Positions 10,243-20,108 of a stretch of 64,000 nt of DNA are shown one piece after another. Position numbers and translations under genes: made by a program. The stretch lies in the NCBI GenBank assembly GCA_015523295.1, contig WAKQ01000002.1, forward strand, positions 1 to 64,000, in the 5' to 3' direction. Origin of the DNA: Desulfurococcales archaeon. GTDB taxonomy: Archaea > Thermoproteota > Thermoprotei_A > Sulfolobales > NBVN01. Position 1 is the stretch's first letter; every line of letters begins with the position of its first letter. The notes under the pieces are model-generated. The model was not told the DNA's origin. It did not search any database and saw only the letters and a program-made list of their open reading frames with translations.

Positions 10243-10293
10243 ACCAGATTAGTAAGGATATCAAGGGTTTTTAGGTTTTTTGGATGTCTCAAT

Positions 10294-10614
10294 CTACTTA
10301 GAAGCTATGATCTTTTCAGAGGCACTACCGGAGTTGTCTTCCTCCTTAACATATATTGCGGTAATGATCATTTCACCATCGCATTTAGGGCAGGTCCCCT
10401 CCTTCTTGCCTACGTAATCCCCTTCCTTGAACTCCCTCTCCACGCTGTACTCGCATGCGGTGCACTTAAGGAGGGTGTAGGTCTTCTTAACTTTCTGTTG
10501 CTTCTTCCTGCCTCCAAGAGAGAGGGCTATAAAGTATGCCAGCACAAATAGTGTTAGAGCAATTGTAACCAACGTAAAGGGATCAAGACTTATTCCATCC
10601 AATGTATGCGACAC
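10294..10614 (-). CDS. Membrane-anchored zinc-ribbon protein
   Basis: N-terminal TM helix; CTACEYSVEREF...CPKCDGEM. Confidence 0.6.
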   Translation of the reverse strand: MSHTLDGISLDPFTLVTIALTLFVLAYFIALSLGGRKKQQKVKKTYTLLKCTACEYSVEREFKEGDYVGKKEGTCPKCDGEMIITAIYVKEEDNSGSASEKIIASK

Positions 10615-10615
10615 C

Positions 10616-11752
10616 TCAAGCTATTCCTACAGTATTCCCGATGCCGGCCACGATAACAGCTTCGCTTTCCTTAACGGTATTCTCGATTATATCCTTAACC
10701 ACGTTCAATGCCTTTATAACACCTTCATAGATTTGCTTAGTCATCGCATTGATTGCCTCCTCATTAGACATCTTCACAACCACCGCCTCCAACGGTATTG
10801 AATACTTGGTTGCGATCCTCTCAATAGCTATTTTTTCAGGTCCTGGATCGCCTATGGCTGCTCCTATGCCGTGAGCTACTTCACCAGTTTCTTCACTCTC
10901 CAGCTTGAGAGCTGCATCAACAGTAATAATTTTCGAGACCCTGCCTCCAAGCTTTTCCACTAGTTTCTCAACTGCCTCACCCGGATAACCTACGGTTGAG
11001 CCCGGACCTTTTGCCTTAATAATATATACCTTCCTCCCATCTATCTGGATGTTATAAACGACTGTCTCCTTAACCAGTTCTTCAGGTTGGGAATTACCTG
11101 CAAGATAGTGTGCGACAAGTGGGCCTGCCCCATCTCCTATAGGGATCCCCCTCATAAAAGCGTCAATGGCATCATCATATGACTTTGCAAGGCCAACTAT
11201 TTGCTGAAGCTCAAGTGCTAGTTGCATCATAAGAATCCAGTTATTATATTTAAGACCTAACTTGTAGTAATGCTTCACTATCTTGTTAATTAGTGTTAAA
11301 GCAGATGAGATCTCGAGTATCACCTCCGTATTTTCCCATATTACCTCGCCAGCTCCCGGTAAGTTCTCCATAACGTAGGCCCTGACCTTGCTATCTCTAG
11401 ACCTTAGCAAATGCCTCAACCTTTTTATAATGTCGGTAGGTTCCACATCTACTGGGCTAATAAGAAAGAAGTTATTAGTGAAACCCTCTAAGACCTTCTT
11501 AGGTTCCTTCACACCAAGACTCATCAAATACTTCACGGCCTTTCTCTTGCTATCTTCTTCTAGCTCAGTCAGCTGCACTATCTTCTTCCTTATAAAGGAT
11601 GAGTATCTCCATAATTGCATCCTTTGAGGAAGATCAGTAAAGCTTAGTAGATAAGATCCAAGGATAAGTATAACGAACAGCGTCGTAGTCCAATCACTGC
11701 CATTGCTCATCACGTGACCTACCTCCTGACTAAAGTGACGGATTCCTAACAA
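10616..11752 (-). CDS. DUF1512 family protein
   Basis: N-terminal TM and TDLPQRMQLWRYSSFI; recognised archaeal family. Confidence 0.72.
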   Translation of the reverse strand: MLGIRHFSQEVGHVMSNGSDWTTTLFVILILGSYLLSFTDLPQRMQLWRYSSFIRKKIVQLTELEEDSKRKAVKYLMSLGVKEPKKVLEGFTNNFFLISPVDVEPTDIIKRLRHLLRSRDSKVRAYVMENLPGAGEVIWENTEVILEISSALTLINKIVKHYYKLGLKYNNWILMMQLALELQQIVGLAKSYDDAIDAFMRGIPIGDGAGPLVAHYLAGNSQPEELVKETVVYNIQIDGRKVYIIKAKGPGSTVGYPGEAVEKLVEKLGGRVSKIITVDAALKLESEETGEVAHGIGAAIGDPGPEKIAIERIATKYSIPLEAVVVKMSNEEAINAMTKQIYEGVIKALNVVKDIIENTVKESEAVIVAGIGNTVGIA

Positions 11753-11763
11753 TTTAGGAGGGA

Positions 11764-12717
11764 TTAAGCCTTTTTAATGGTTTCATTTAACACCGGGTTA
11801 GTGGTTATGAGAGGGCCCTCTTCGGTCACTATAAATGTCTCTTCGAACTGCACTACGTGTCCACCACCCGCCTCCACCAGAACAGGATATTTGTAGATAT
11901 ATCCCATAGAAGATAGCTTCCTCAACATAGATCTGACTTCCTCAAGGCCATATTTCTTCACCAGCTCCTTCAACCATCTCTCACAGAAAGGAAGCGTTTT
12001 AAAGTTCGACTGCACATACTTAAGAAGTTCGAACTCGTCGTCAGTAATTCCACCCTCACCTTCCTTTGGCATTTTCCTAAGGGAGTAAATCTGAACTGAA
12101 GAATGTACTTCTTTTACCCATCCTTTACCATCAGTTCCGAACGGCTCCATTGCATATGCTCTACCTTTTCTAAACTTACCTAGAGAGAACGGATCCCTGT
12201 AATTGGGTATTGACTCCCCAGCATGAATGATGAATCTGTCTAGGCTGTGACCGGTTAAGTTTTTAATAACCTTATAACCGGCCTTCCTAATGGTCTTCTC
12301 CACAACCCTCCCCGCATCGCTGAATTTCACACCGGGTTTAACCTTACTCAACCCTTTCTCCAAAGCTTTTTTAACAGCCTCGCCAAGCTTCTCATACCTC
12401 TCATCAAAAATTATGGTTAGCGCAGTATCAGCTATGTAGCCATTGACGTGAACTCCAAGATCTACCTTAATAACAGAGTTCTCATGCAAAACCTCACTAT
12501 CATCCAAGAGCGGGGTTCTATGCGCGGCTACCTGATTTATGGATAAATTCACGGGAAAGGCCAAACCTCCACCCCACTCGATAATATATGCCTCTATTTC
12601 ATCTGCGATGGATAAGAGAGTTTTACCGGGCTGAACTATCTTAAGAGCGTATTGCTTAGCTTTATACGCTATCTCCCCGGCCGCAATATAGTTCCTTATT
12701 ACCTCCTCCTCGACCAT
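11764..12717 (-). CDS. map: Methionine aminopeptidase type II
   Basis: VKVDLGVHVNGYIADTALT, LTGHSLDRFIIHAGESIP, YAMEPFGTDG, HVVQFEETFIVTEEG. Confidence 0.93.
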   Translation of the reverse strand: MVEEEVIRNYIAAGEIAYKAKQYALKIVQPGKTLLSIADEIEAYIIEWGGGLAFPVNLSINQVAAHRTPLLDDSEVLHENSVIKVDLGVHVNGYIADTALTIIFDERYEKLGEAVKKALEKGLSKVKPGVKFSDAGRVVEKTIRKAGYKVIKNLTGHSLDRFIIHAGESIPNYRDPFSLGKFRKGRAYAMEPFGTDGKGWVKEVHSSVQIYSLRKMPKEGEGGITDDEFELLKYVQSNFKTLPFCERWLKELVKKYGLEEVRSMLRKLSSMGYIYKYPVLVEAGGGHVVQFEETFIVTEEGPLITTNPVLNETIKKA

Positions 12718-12801
12718 TTCATTTCACTACTAGTTATGAGGATATAATATAGAAATTTAAAGGATGACTTGCCGGTAATGCCTTTATTGCTTTAATAATA
12801 A

Positions 12802-13506
12802 TTGATAGGTTGGGAGACAACAATGATAAGGGTTAAGTGGTTTGGGCATTCTGCCTTTGAGGTTGAAATTCAAAATAAGAAATTCTTGGTGGATCCTTGG
12901 CTGAGGAATCCTAAGTCTCCCCTGACAACTCTGGATGGATTAAACCCCGACTACATACTTGTTACCCATGGACATGGAGACCACTTAGGAGATACCCTAG
13001 AGCTTTTAGAGAAATATCCCAGGGCTAAGGCTGTAGCCATTTTCGAGTTAGCTAATTACATTGCCAAAGAGATAGGCGACACCTCAAGAGTGATAGATGC
13101 AAACATTGGAGGACCTATAGACTTGGGTGAGGGGTTCTACGCGGTTCTCACAACCGCGACACACTCCTCGCCATACGGTAATCCAACAGGAGTTGTCTTC
13201 GGTAAGGATGACGATATCGTCTATCACGCAGGAGATACTGGCCTTACTTACGATATGAAGTTAATTGGCGAGCTATATAAGCCGAAAATAGCCCTCCTTC
13301 CTATAGGAGGACATTATACTATGGGACCCAGAGAGGCCGCCAAAGCAGCATCTCTAATAGGGCCTAAATATGTTATACCGATGCACTATGGCACTTTCCC
13401 AGTGATTAAGGGCTCTCCAGAAGAATTCAAGAATGCCTTGAGGGAGTACGCGCCAGAAGTCAAAGTGGTATTGTTAACGCCTGGAGAAGAGGTCACTCTA
13501 GAATAA
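12802..13506 (+). CDS. UPF0173-type metal-dependent hydrolase (beta-lactamase fold)
   Basis: WFGHSAFEVE, VTHGHGDHLGD, YHAGDTGL, IPMHYGTFP. Confidence 0.88.
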   Translation: MIGWETTMIRVKWFGHSAFEVEIQNKKFLVDPWLRNPKSPLTTLDGLNPDYILVTHGHGDHLGDTLELLEKYPRAKAVAIFELANYIAKEIGDTSRVIDANIGGPIDLGEGFYAVLTTATHSSPYGNPTGVVFGKDDDIVYHAGDTGLTYDMKLIGELYKPKIALLPIGGHYTMGPREAAKAASLIGPKYVIPMHYGTFPVIKGSPEEFKNALREYAPEVKVVLLTPGEEVTLE

Positions 13507-13663
13507 ACACATAGTTTTTTACTTGAACCATCTCCTAAGACTGCTTAAAAACTCCTAAACTACGGAATGTGATTATTTGTAGCCTTATTAAAGGGAAAGC
13601 TTAGCTAAGGTAATAGCTTCTAAGATCTTTAAGGTAATAATGAATTCCGTTCACTCAAGTATG

Positions 13664-13716
13664 CCTCAGACCTGCGTGGGTCAATCACCTCTCAGGCCTT
13701 TCGAGCATCATCATCG
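13664..13716 (-). ncRNA. Box C/D sRNA candidate
   Basis: Reverse strand: C ATGATGA - TGCTCGAAAGGC - D' CTGA - GAG - C' GTGATTG - ACCCACGCAGGT - D CTGA; about 12-nt guides. Confidence 0.75.
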
Positions 13717-13769
13717 GCTACTAACCCTAAATATAAGTCATCCAGTTTATTTTACTATACGGGTTCATA

Positions 13770-14390
13770 ATGAGAGGCGTTCTAGGTATATCTGGGGCTA
13801 GTGGGCAAATATATGCATTGAGGATTGCAGAGCTACTTCATGACCTTGGCCATCATACCTACTGCATCGTCTCTGGTAATGCACTTAAGGTAGCTGAGAA
13901 TGAATGTCTAGATAAAGAAAATTTCATGAAACTTCTTTCTAAGTTCTGCGATGAGATCATTTCAAACGAAGATTTAAACTCTCCACTTGCATCATCTTCC
14001 TTCACCTTGGGGTTCGGGGTGATAGCTCCATGTTCCCTGAAATCACTTTCAGATATAGCTAATTCCAGACAGGATACTCTCATATCAAGAGTGAGTGGGA
14101 ACCTCTTAAGACTAAGGAAAAAGCTAGTGCTGCTAATTCGTGAAACCCCGCTCTCTACAATAGATATTCTCAACATGCTGAAGGCATCAATAGCAGGTGC
14201 GATAATAATGCCAGCGTCTCCAGGGTTTTATGGAAGACCAAGAGATTTGAAAGAGGTCGTTGACTTTGTGGTTGGCAAGGTATTTGATGCACTGGAAATT
14301 CCTGCTAACATATATGTGAGGTGGGGAGATCCAAGCATCACTCGTAGAAGTCGCCTTTGCGACCTGTTCTACGGCTCAAGAGATCTTTGA
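13770..14390 (+). CDS. UbiX family flavin prenyltransferase-like protein
   Basis: LGISGASGQIYALRIAE; SSSFTLGFGVIAPCSLKSLSDIANS; MPASPGFYGRPRDLKEVVDFVVGKVFDALEI. Confidence 0.85.
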   Translation: MRGVLGISGASGQIYALRIAELLHDLGHHTYCIVSGNALKVAENECLDKENFMKLLSKFCDEIISNEDLNSPLASSSFTLGFGVIAPCSLKSLSDIANSRQDTLISRVSGNLLRLRKKLVLLIRETPLSTIDILNMLKASIAGAIIMPASPGFYGRPRDLKEVVDFVVGKVFDALEIPANIYVRWGDPSITRRSRLCDLFYGSRDL

Positions 14391-14826
14391 CCCTGGAATC
14401 AAATTCCTTGTTCTCCTTTTCTAGCTCTTGGAAAAACTCATCACCGCTTTTCTTAAATTTGACAGCATAAGCACACCTCCCGTCAGGGAGCAGGGCTCCC
14501 AACTCACAGTATGCATACTGGCATTTAGGGCCGAGACACTCATCCCCTATCCACCTACACATCGCGACCTTCTGAACGTGGCCCTTAACTACCTTATTTA
14601 CGTATACTAAAGCCCTCTTGCTACACCTAAAGTAGGGACATAAAGGGTTACATTTATCTCCTATAGGCATAGGTTTCTGCTGAAGTTCCTTCCATGATGC
14701 CTTCCTCTGTTCTTGTCTTTGTCTATCCCTGAAACCCCGCCTTCCACCACGTCTATCATCATAGTGCCGGCCGTAATGATGTCTATGCACATAATCCTTG
14801 TTATCAGGGCTCAATCCCATCACCAA
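14338..14826 (-). CDS. Cys-rich, Arg-rich N-terminal hypothetical protein
   Basis: CNPLCPYFRCSK...CRWIGDECLGPKCQYAYCE. Confidence 0.55.
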   Translation of the reverse strand: MVMGLSPDNKDYVHRHHYGRHYDDRRGGRRGFRDRQRQEQRKASWKELQQKPMPIGDKCNPLCPYFRCSKRALVYVNKVVKGHVQKVAMCRWIGDECLGPKCQYAYCELGALLPDGRCAYAVKFKKSGDEFFQELEKENKEFDSRVKDLLSRRTGRKGDFYE

Positions 14827-14852
14827 AGGCCTAACATTAACACCATTTTACC

Positions 14853-15521
14853 TTATGGCCGAAGCCATTTAAAAGTTATGTAGATTCTTTCCCCCGAAGG
14901 GTAAACAATCGAAAGCAAGAGATCTTTCCTCACACTATGCGAGACTCTTCCCCATCCTATAAGGTCCCCAGGATCTACCTTCTCATCATACCTTAATGTC
15001 TTTACAAGATAAGGAGCATGCTCTACACCCGGCCTCTGCCTATAAACCGCAAAATCGACACCATACTTAAGGGCAGATCTCACAATGAAACCGGAATCCC
15101 TGAGTTGCTTATACGTCCCATAAAGTTCCTTGAAGTCAGGAACTTGCTTAGATGCGTACATCTCGAGCTCTTTTATATCCATGTATCTGTCGCCATATGA
15201 GAGAGAAATTACACCTTTCTCAAGGAGGTAGGCCGCTTCAAAGAGAGATAACTCTAAAGGTCTTTCAATGTCAGTGGTCTTAGGTTTCTTCACACCTACC
15301 GGCTTCCCAAAGAAGCCCCTACCGAAGAGACATTTTGCGAATTCAACATCAAATACAACTGCCTTAGACCCTATAAGTAATGCTCTTCCAGTACCACACG
15401 CTCTTACATCGTTATCGGTGAAGGGAGATGTATCTGATATAAGTCCCCACCCGCTTAAGTATGTCTGCGGCATCCTCAAGCTTATCGAATAACTCCTTAA
15501 TGAGGATGAGCGCACCAACAT
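14853..15521 (-). CDS. endA: tRNA-splicing endonuclease catalytic subunit (start probably downstream of ORF start, at MPQTYLSG)
   Basis: C-terminal catalytic domain YGVDFAVYRQRPGVEHAPYLV...SHSVRKDLLLSIV (Tyr/His/Lys triad). Confidence 0.85.
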   Translation of the reverse strand: MLVRSSSLRSYSISLRMPQTYLSGWGLISDTSPFTDNDVRACGTGRALLIGSKAVVFDVEFAKCLFGRGFFGKPVGVKKPKTTDIERPLELSLFEAAYLLEKGVISLSYGDRYMDIKELEMYASKQVPDFKELYGTYKQLRDSGFIVRSALKYGVDFAVYRQRPGVEHAPYLVKTLRYDEKVDPGDLIGWGRVSHSVRKDLLLSIVYPSGERIYITFKWLRP

Positions 15522-16128
15522 CCTTGCTATAATTCCTGAGCACTGCTAAACCACCTTCACGATAGAGATCATCGATTGCGTTCTCAGATTTTATTAGCTT
15601 TATATAAAGCTCCCTAAACGCTTTATTCCCGAGATTGATCTTAAAAAGCATGTCCGTGTCCAGCTCCACCATATTAATTAACCTAGTTAACATTGCATCG
15701 AGCAAAGCATAAAGCTTATCGGGTAACCTTTCAAACTCCTTACTACTGAGTAAGAGGTTTCTGTAGGCTGAGGCCTCTCCATGCTCTGCCGCCCTAACTA
15801 AATCCTGAATTATGCTAACATATACGTCCTTAAAGGTGAGTGTCGGAGAAACCTTAATGACGTACTCCATCAGGTTGATACCGTAATTCTCAACATCATC
15901 TTTCAGTGCTCTTATTCTACTATATCTTTTACTTACAGCATCAACATTCCCATTATCCAAGTCCTTGAACATGAGGGCGAGTTCCCTATAGATTTCCTTC
16001 ACGTTCCTAAGTATGGTGTTTAATTGCTCCATAATCTGGGACTCTGCAATGCTTTCTCTCTCAGCACCACGACTCACATCTAAGTTTATGCTTCCCTCAG
16101 ACATCAGTATTGCCCATGTGGTTATCAA
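15412..16128 (-). CDS. PhoU/DUF47-like helical protein
   Basis: All-helical pattern, ENAIDDLYREGGLAVLR...LIKELFDKLEDAADILKRVGTYIRYISLHR. Confidence 0.55.
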   Translation of the reverse strand: MITTWAILMSEGSINLDVSRGAERESIAESQIMEQLNTILRNVKEIYRELALMFKDLDNGNVDAVSKRYSRIRALKDDVENYGINLMEYVIKVSPTLTFKDVYVSIIQDLVRAAEHGEASAYRNLLLSSKEFERLPDKLYALLDAMLTRLINMVELDTDMLFKINLGNKAFRELYIKLIKSENAIDDLYREGGLAVLRNYSKDVGALILIKELFDKLEDAADILKRVGTYIRYISLHR

Positions 16129-16191
16129 CCCTAACTTATTTAATGTTATTGTTACTGCCTGTAAAACGAAGAACTTAGAGCAACACCAAGA

Positions 16192-16650
16192 TCAGGAATG
16201 TCCTATACTATTCAAGAAACCCTCTGCCGCATCTTTTAATTCATCAACACTGCTCAATTCATTCAATACAAACTTAAGGTCGGGTTCTGGAGCGCCTCTG
16301 GATACCATAAGATCTCTTAATTCAAGCATCAGCTCCTTTTCATCATTTATAGATACCCATAGCGTGAACTCAAGTAATGTCTTAACGAGTTCCGCATATT
16401 CGCCCTCCAACTGTGGATTTTTCTTAGAATTAGAGAGTGAGCGAAGGAGTAGTCTCCTCGCACGCCTTAATCTTTGGAGCGTCTCCCTAACCTCCATAAA
16501 AGTAGTGACTCCCCTCCTGAACTCATCGACCTGTCTTCTCAGCTTGGAGATAAGCTCATCTCTTCTTAGAGTCTGCTCCTCCACCTCTCTATATAGGAGG
16601 GATACCTCCACCTTATAATCCCCTAACGGTAACCAAGCTATTATCGGCAA
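16192..16650 (-). CDS. Coiled-coil hypothetical protein, 152 aa
   Basis: Heptad-like helical sequence; overlaps next gene. Confidence 0.55.
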   Translation of the reverse strand: MPIIAWLPLGDYKVEVSLLYREVEEQTLRRDELISKLRRQVDEFRRGVTTFMEVRETLQRLRRARRLLLRSLSNSKKNPQLEGEYAELVKTLLEFTLWVSINDEKELMLELRDLMVSRGAPEPDLKFVLNELSSVDELKDAAEGFLNSIGHS

Positions 16651-16969
16651 TACCGTTTTCCTTCATTAATGCTTCATTAGCCCAAACCTCATTCTCTGGA
16701 ACCTGCTCTGACTCAACAGCCTTAAACCTGAAGCGCTTCTTACCAGCAACTGAAACCTCAATGCCTCCCTTAATCTCTAAGTACTTCAGGAGCGCGGGTG
16801 ATATGTGAAGCTCATTCTCTGGCACCTCTTTTCTCAACCTAAGCCTTACCCGCTTCTCCTTAACCTTTCCACCCCCCTTCATCATCAATTGAGACGCGGG
16901 TGGTATCACGGCCACAAGCTGTTTCACGTCTTTTTTCTTCCCTTGCTCGCCCTCAGACAGTCTCGACAC
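16613..16969 (-). CDS. Hypothetical protein, 118 aa, internally repeated
   Basis: Two VPENE(L/V) segments; gene adjacent to glyS. Confidence 0.55.
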   Translation of the reverse strand: MSRLSEGEQGKKKDVKQLVAVIPPASQLMMKGGGKVKEKRVRLRLRKEVPENELHISPALLKYLEIKGGIEVSVAGKKRFRFKAVESEQVPENEVWANEALMKENGIADNSLVTVRGL

Positions 16970-17000
16970 CTCAGCACTAATTTTTTGCGATCGGGGGTTA

Positions 17001-18761
17001 TTACTTTACCTCTCCCATCTTTAGATCGACTAGGTTAACTTCTAAATTCTTTCTCAGCCATCCAATGACTTGAACCTCCTCAAGCCTTATCTGCTCTCTA
17101 GTATCCCTATTTCTCACGGTAACTGTCCCGTCTTCTAACGTCTGATGATCTACTGTTATTGCGTAGGGTATACCTATTTCATCGGCCCTAGCATACCTCC
17201 TACCTATACTGCCTGAGTCATCGAAGAACGCCATTATCCCTGAAGCAGTTATGGATGAATAGAGTCTGTAGGCTCTTTCCCTGAACGGTTCCCGTGAAAG
17301 AAGGGGAAAAACTGCAACTTTGACGGGAGCTATCTTAGGCGGAAGACGAAGATATACTCTGTCGCCTTCCCTAACAAGTGATTTGTCGAGGGATACATAA
17401 ACGAGCCTTTCAGCACCGAAAGAGGGTTCAACTACGTGGGGGACAAATCTCCTACCCGTTATTTTCTTCTCAATCTCTTCAATCCTTATTGCTTCTGTGG
17501 GAACCTTAAAAGGACCTAACTCTAAGAACTTTGCGCCATTGTCTAAAGCCCTCTTGACTTCAGCAGGGTCTACATTGCCCAGCTCCTCAATAACCTTAGG
17601 TGCATCATGCTTGAACAGCCTTCCAATGACCGATTTATTCACCTTTACCTGCAATGTCTTTACAACTCTCGCCTTTTCAAAGCCCTTAAACACTGTGAGA
17701 TCCTGCCCAGAATACTTGATGTGTTGAGAGAGGTCGTAGTTACCTCTATAGGCATGGCCAGATACTTCAACCCAGCCCCACCTACTAACACGTACTAACT
17801 GATCAAACGTTTGGGTAGCATAGTGAGCTCTTTCCTCAGGAAGTTTCTCCTCAAAGAAAGTCTCTGCCTCACCAACACCCAACTCCTTCACGAATTCCTT
17901 GGCTACAGCCATCCAGTAGGCGAGCCAAGGGTTTTTCACGATGCCTTCCCGAACAGCTTCCTCCACACCATATGTAGCGGGCTTCTCATCGCCTTTCAGC
18001 CTTTGCTCAGCTGTAAGTATATTCAACTTGCCGCCAAATTTACCGAATGGCGGTAACCCGGGATCTTCAGGATCATAGAAGAACTCCATCTCCATTATAG
18101 TGAACTCCCTTAACCTTATCATACCTTGACGCGGAGAGATCTCATTTCTTGCTACTCTTCCGATTTGAGCAATGCCCAAAGGCAATGATGTCCTAGCTAC
18201 TGTGAACACCCTTTTGAAAGAGGTGAACATGCCTTGGGCTGCTTCAGGCCTTAAATAACCGATGTCCCTCTTGTAGGGACCTATGTACGTCTGGAAAAGT
18301 AGATTAAAGAGCCTTACTTCGCTTAGCTCGCCTCCGCATACCGGGCACTTTATACCTCTTTCTTTTATGATCTGCGTTAACTCGCCTGGCTTGAGACCTT
18401 CAACATTCATGCCTGTTGCTTCCTCTATAAGCTTATCCGCCCGAAAAACTCTCCCACACCTCAAGCATTGAACAATGGGATCGGTAAAGCTTTCAAGATG
18501 GCCTGACGCCTTAAACACGATCTCTGGGGTTATCATCGGCGTCTCCACAGGCACTACGAGATCGGCGTGTTTGACCACAAAGTATTCGAGCCATAGCTTT
18601 CTAATGTTCTCTTTGAGGAGAGTGCCTAAAGGCCCAAGGTCATAGAAGCCTGAAACACCTCCATAGATCTCGAAGGAGGGCCAGAAGAAGCCCCTCCTCT
18701 TTGCAAGTTCCATTAAAATCTCATACTTATCCTTATCTGAGCCTTCCACATTCAAACCCAC
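17001..18761 (-). CDS. glyS: Glycyl-tRNA synthetase (class II)
   Basis: RRGFFWPSFEIYGGVSGFYDLGPLG, LRPEAAQGMFTSFKRV, VARNEISPRQGMIRLREFTIMEMEFF. Confidence 0.95.
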   Translation of the reverse strand: MGLNVEGSDKDKYEILMELAKRRGFFWPSFEIYGGVSGFYDLGPLGTLLKENIRKLWLEYFVVKHADLVVPVETPMITPEIVFKASGHLESFTDPIVQCLRCGRVFRADKLIEEATGMNVEGLKPGELTQIIKERGIKCPVCGGELSEVRLFNLLFQTYIGPYKRDIGYLRPEAAQGMFTSFKRVFTVARTSLPLGIAQIGRVARNEISPRQGMIRLREFTIMEMEFFYDPEDPGLPPFGKFGGKLNILTAEQRLKGDEKPATYGVEEAVREGIVKNPWLAYWMAVAKEFVKELGVGEAETFFEEKLPEERAHYATQTFDQLVRVSRWGWVEVSGHAYRGNYDLSQHIKYSGQDLTVFKGFEKARVVKTLQVKVNKSVIGRLFKHDAPKVIEELGNVDPAEVKRALDNGAKFLELGPFKVPTEAIRIEEIEKKITGRRFVPHVVEPSFGAERLVYVSLDKSLVREGDRVYLRLPPKIAPVKVAVFPLLSREPFRERAYRLYSSITASGIMAFFDDSGSIGRRYARADEIGIPYAITVDHQTLEDGTVTVRNRDTREQIRLEEVQVIGWLRKNLEVNLVDLKMGEVK

Positions 18762-18785
18762 CTTTACCCTTAAAACGGGTTTTTA

Positions 18786-19712
18786 ATGCTTTATTTGGTG
18801 TGTGTAATGAAGGAACTCTACATGATTAGAACCCCTTATACGTTTCTTGGAGTTCAGGGTGACCCAGTAAAGACTAGATTGAGCATTGTTGGAATACCCT
18901 TTGACTCAACCAACAGCTTCAGAGGAGGCTCTAGGTTCGCCCCTATCCATATAAGGGTTGCCTCTCAGAGTCTTGAAACCTACTCATTTAGAGCTGGTGT
19001 AAGTCTTGATATGAATCCACCCTATGACGAAGGGGATATAGCGGTGGTTCACGGAAATGCAGAGCTAACTTTAAGGAATATAGCATCGGTTTCGGAAGAG
19101 CTTTTCAGGGCAGGTAGAACACCTCTGTTCATGGGAGGAGATCATACTATAACTTACGGGGTTATCGAAGGTGCCTTAAGGGCTGGCATCAAACCCTGTC
19201 TTCTTGTGTTCGACGCACACCTAGACTTCAGGAAGGAGTACTTAGGATATAAGTGGTCTCATGCATGCGTGATTAGAAGGGTTTCTGAGATCATCAGCAC
19301 TAGCGATATAACTGTGGTGGGTGTAAGGGCTGTTGACAAGGATGAGTTAAGAGAGGCTAAGATCCAAGGGCTGACCTATCTACCGATTACCGAGATCAAT
19401 AAAACGACCTCTAGGGATGTAAGTTCGAGGATAAGCAACAAACTAGCTAGCTGCGAGAAAATCTACATATCAGTCGACATGGATTCCATCGATCCATCAT
19501 ATGCCCCTGGAGTAGCTACCCCTGAGCCAGAGGGGCTGACTCCCACATTTATCCTTAACCTACTTCACACCTTAATTGACAAAAGAATCATAGGCTTCGA
19601 TATTGTTGAGGTTGACCCGACCGTAGATCCTTCCGACATAACATCTTTCCTTGCAGCCCGCATCATGATTGAGGTAGCAATATATGCAAGTATCGCTAAG
19701 AAACTCATTTGA
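18786..19712 (+). CDS. Agmatinase/arginase family protein
   Basis: GGDHTITYG, FDAHLDFR, SVDMDSIDPSYAPGVATPEPEG. Confidence 0.92.
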   Translation: MLYLVCVMKELYMIRTPYTFLGVQGDPVKTRLSIVGIPFDSTNSFRGGSRFAPIHIRVASQSLETYSFRAGVSLDMNPPYDEGDIAVVHGNAELTLRNIASVSEELFRAGRTPLFMGGDHTITYGVIEGALRAGIKPCLLVFDAHLDFRKEYLGYKWSHACVIRRVSEIISTSDITVVGVRAVDKDELREAKIQGLTYLPITEINKTTSRDVSSRISNKLASCEKIYISVDMDSIDPSYAPGVATPEPEGLTPTFILNLLHTLIDKRIIGFDIVEVDPTVDPSDITSFLAARIMIEVAIYASIAKKLI

Positions 19713-19928
19713 CGGTAGCCCCGGTTTACTGAGAATAAAAAACATAACATTATTTATGAAAAACAGCTAAGCAGAAAACAGATTTAGAAGGGAACAATAT
19801 AGTATAGTGAAGGGAAGCAAGCAAGCCAGAAGAAGGTTTAAGGATTTCCCTAAGTCAAAGGCAGGAAATGCCAAGACAAAGCAATATTTCACATTATTAT
19901 TATTAAAACTATAATTAACCAAGGATGG

Positions 19929-20001
<73 letters not shown>

Positions 20002-20108
20002 TCTACTAAAATTAATTCCTTTGAGAGGATTTTAAGGTGTATTGGTCTTTTCTCTTCAAGAGGAAGTTTTATAAAGCCTGTAGTAGGGATTTTTAAGGTT
20101 TACTTTTA

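Noticed and set aside
10231-10551. 106-aa plus-strand ORF
   Set aside because: Overlaps the 5S rRNA 5' end and lies antisense to the zinc-ribbon membrane protein; sequence not protein-like.
16013-16618. 201-aa plus-strand ORF
   Set aside because: Antisense to two well-supported minus-strand genes; Ser/Leu-rich shadow ORF composition.
19740-19925. A-rich intergenic stretch before tRNA-Thr, with short GGCAGGAAATGCC hairpin
   Set aside because: Too small and isolated to support as an RNA gene without expression data.
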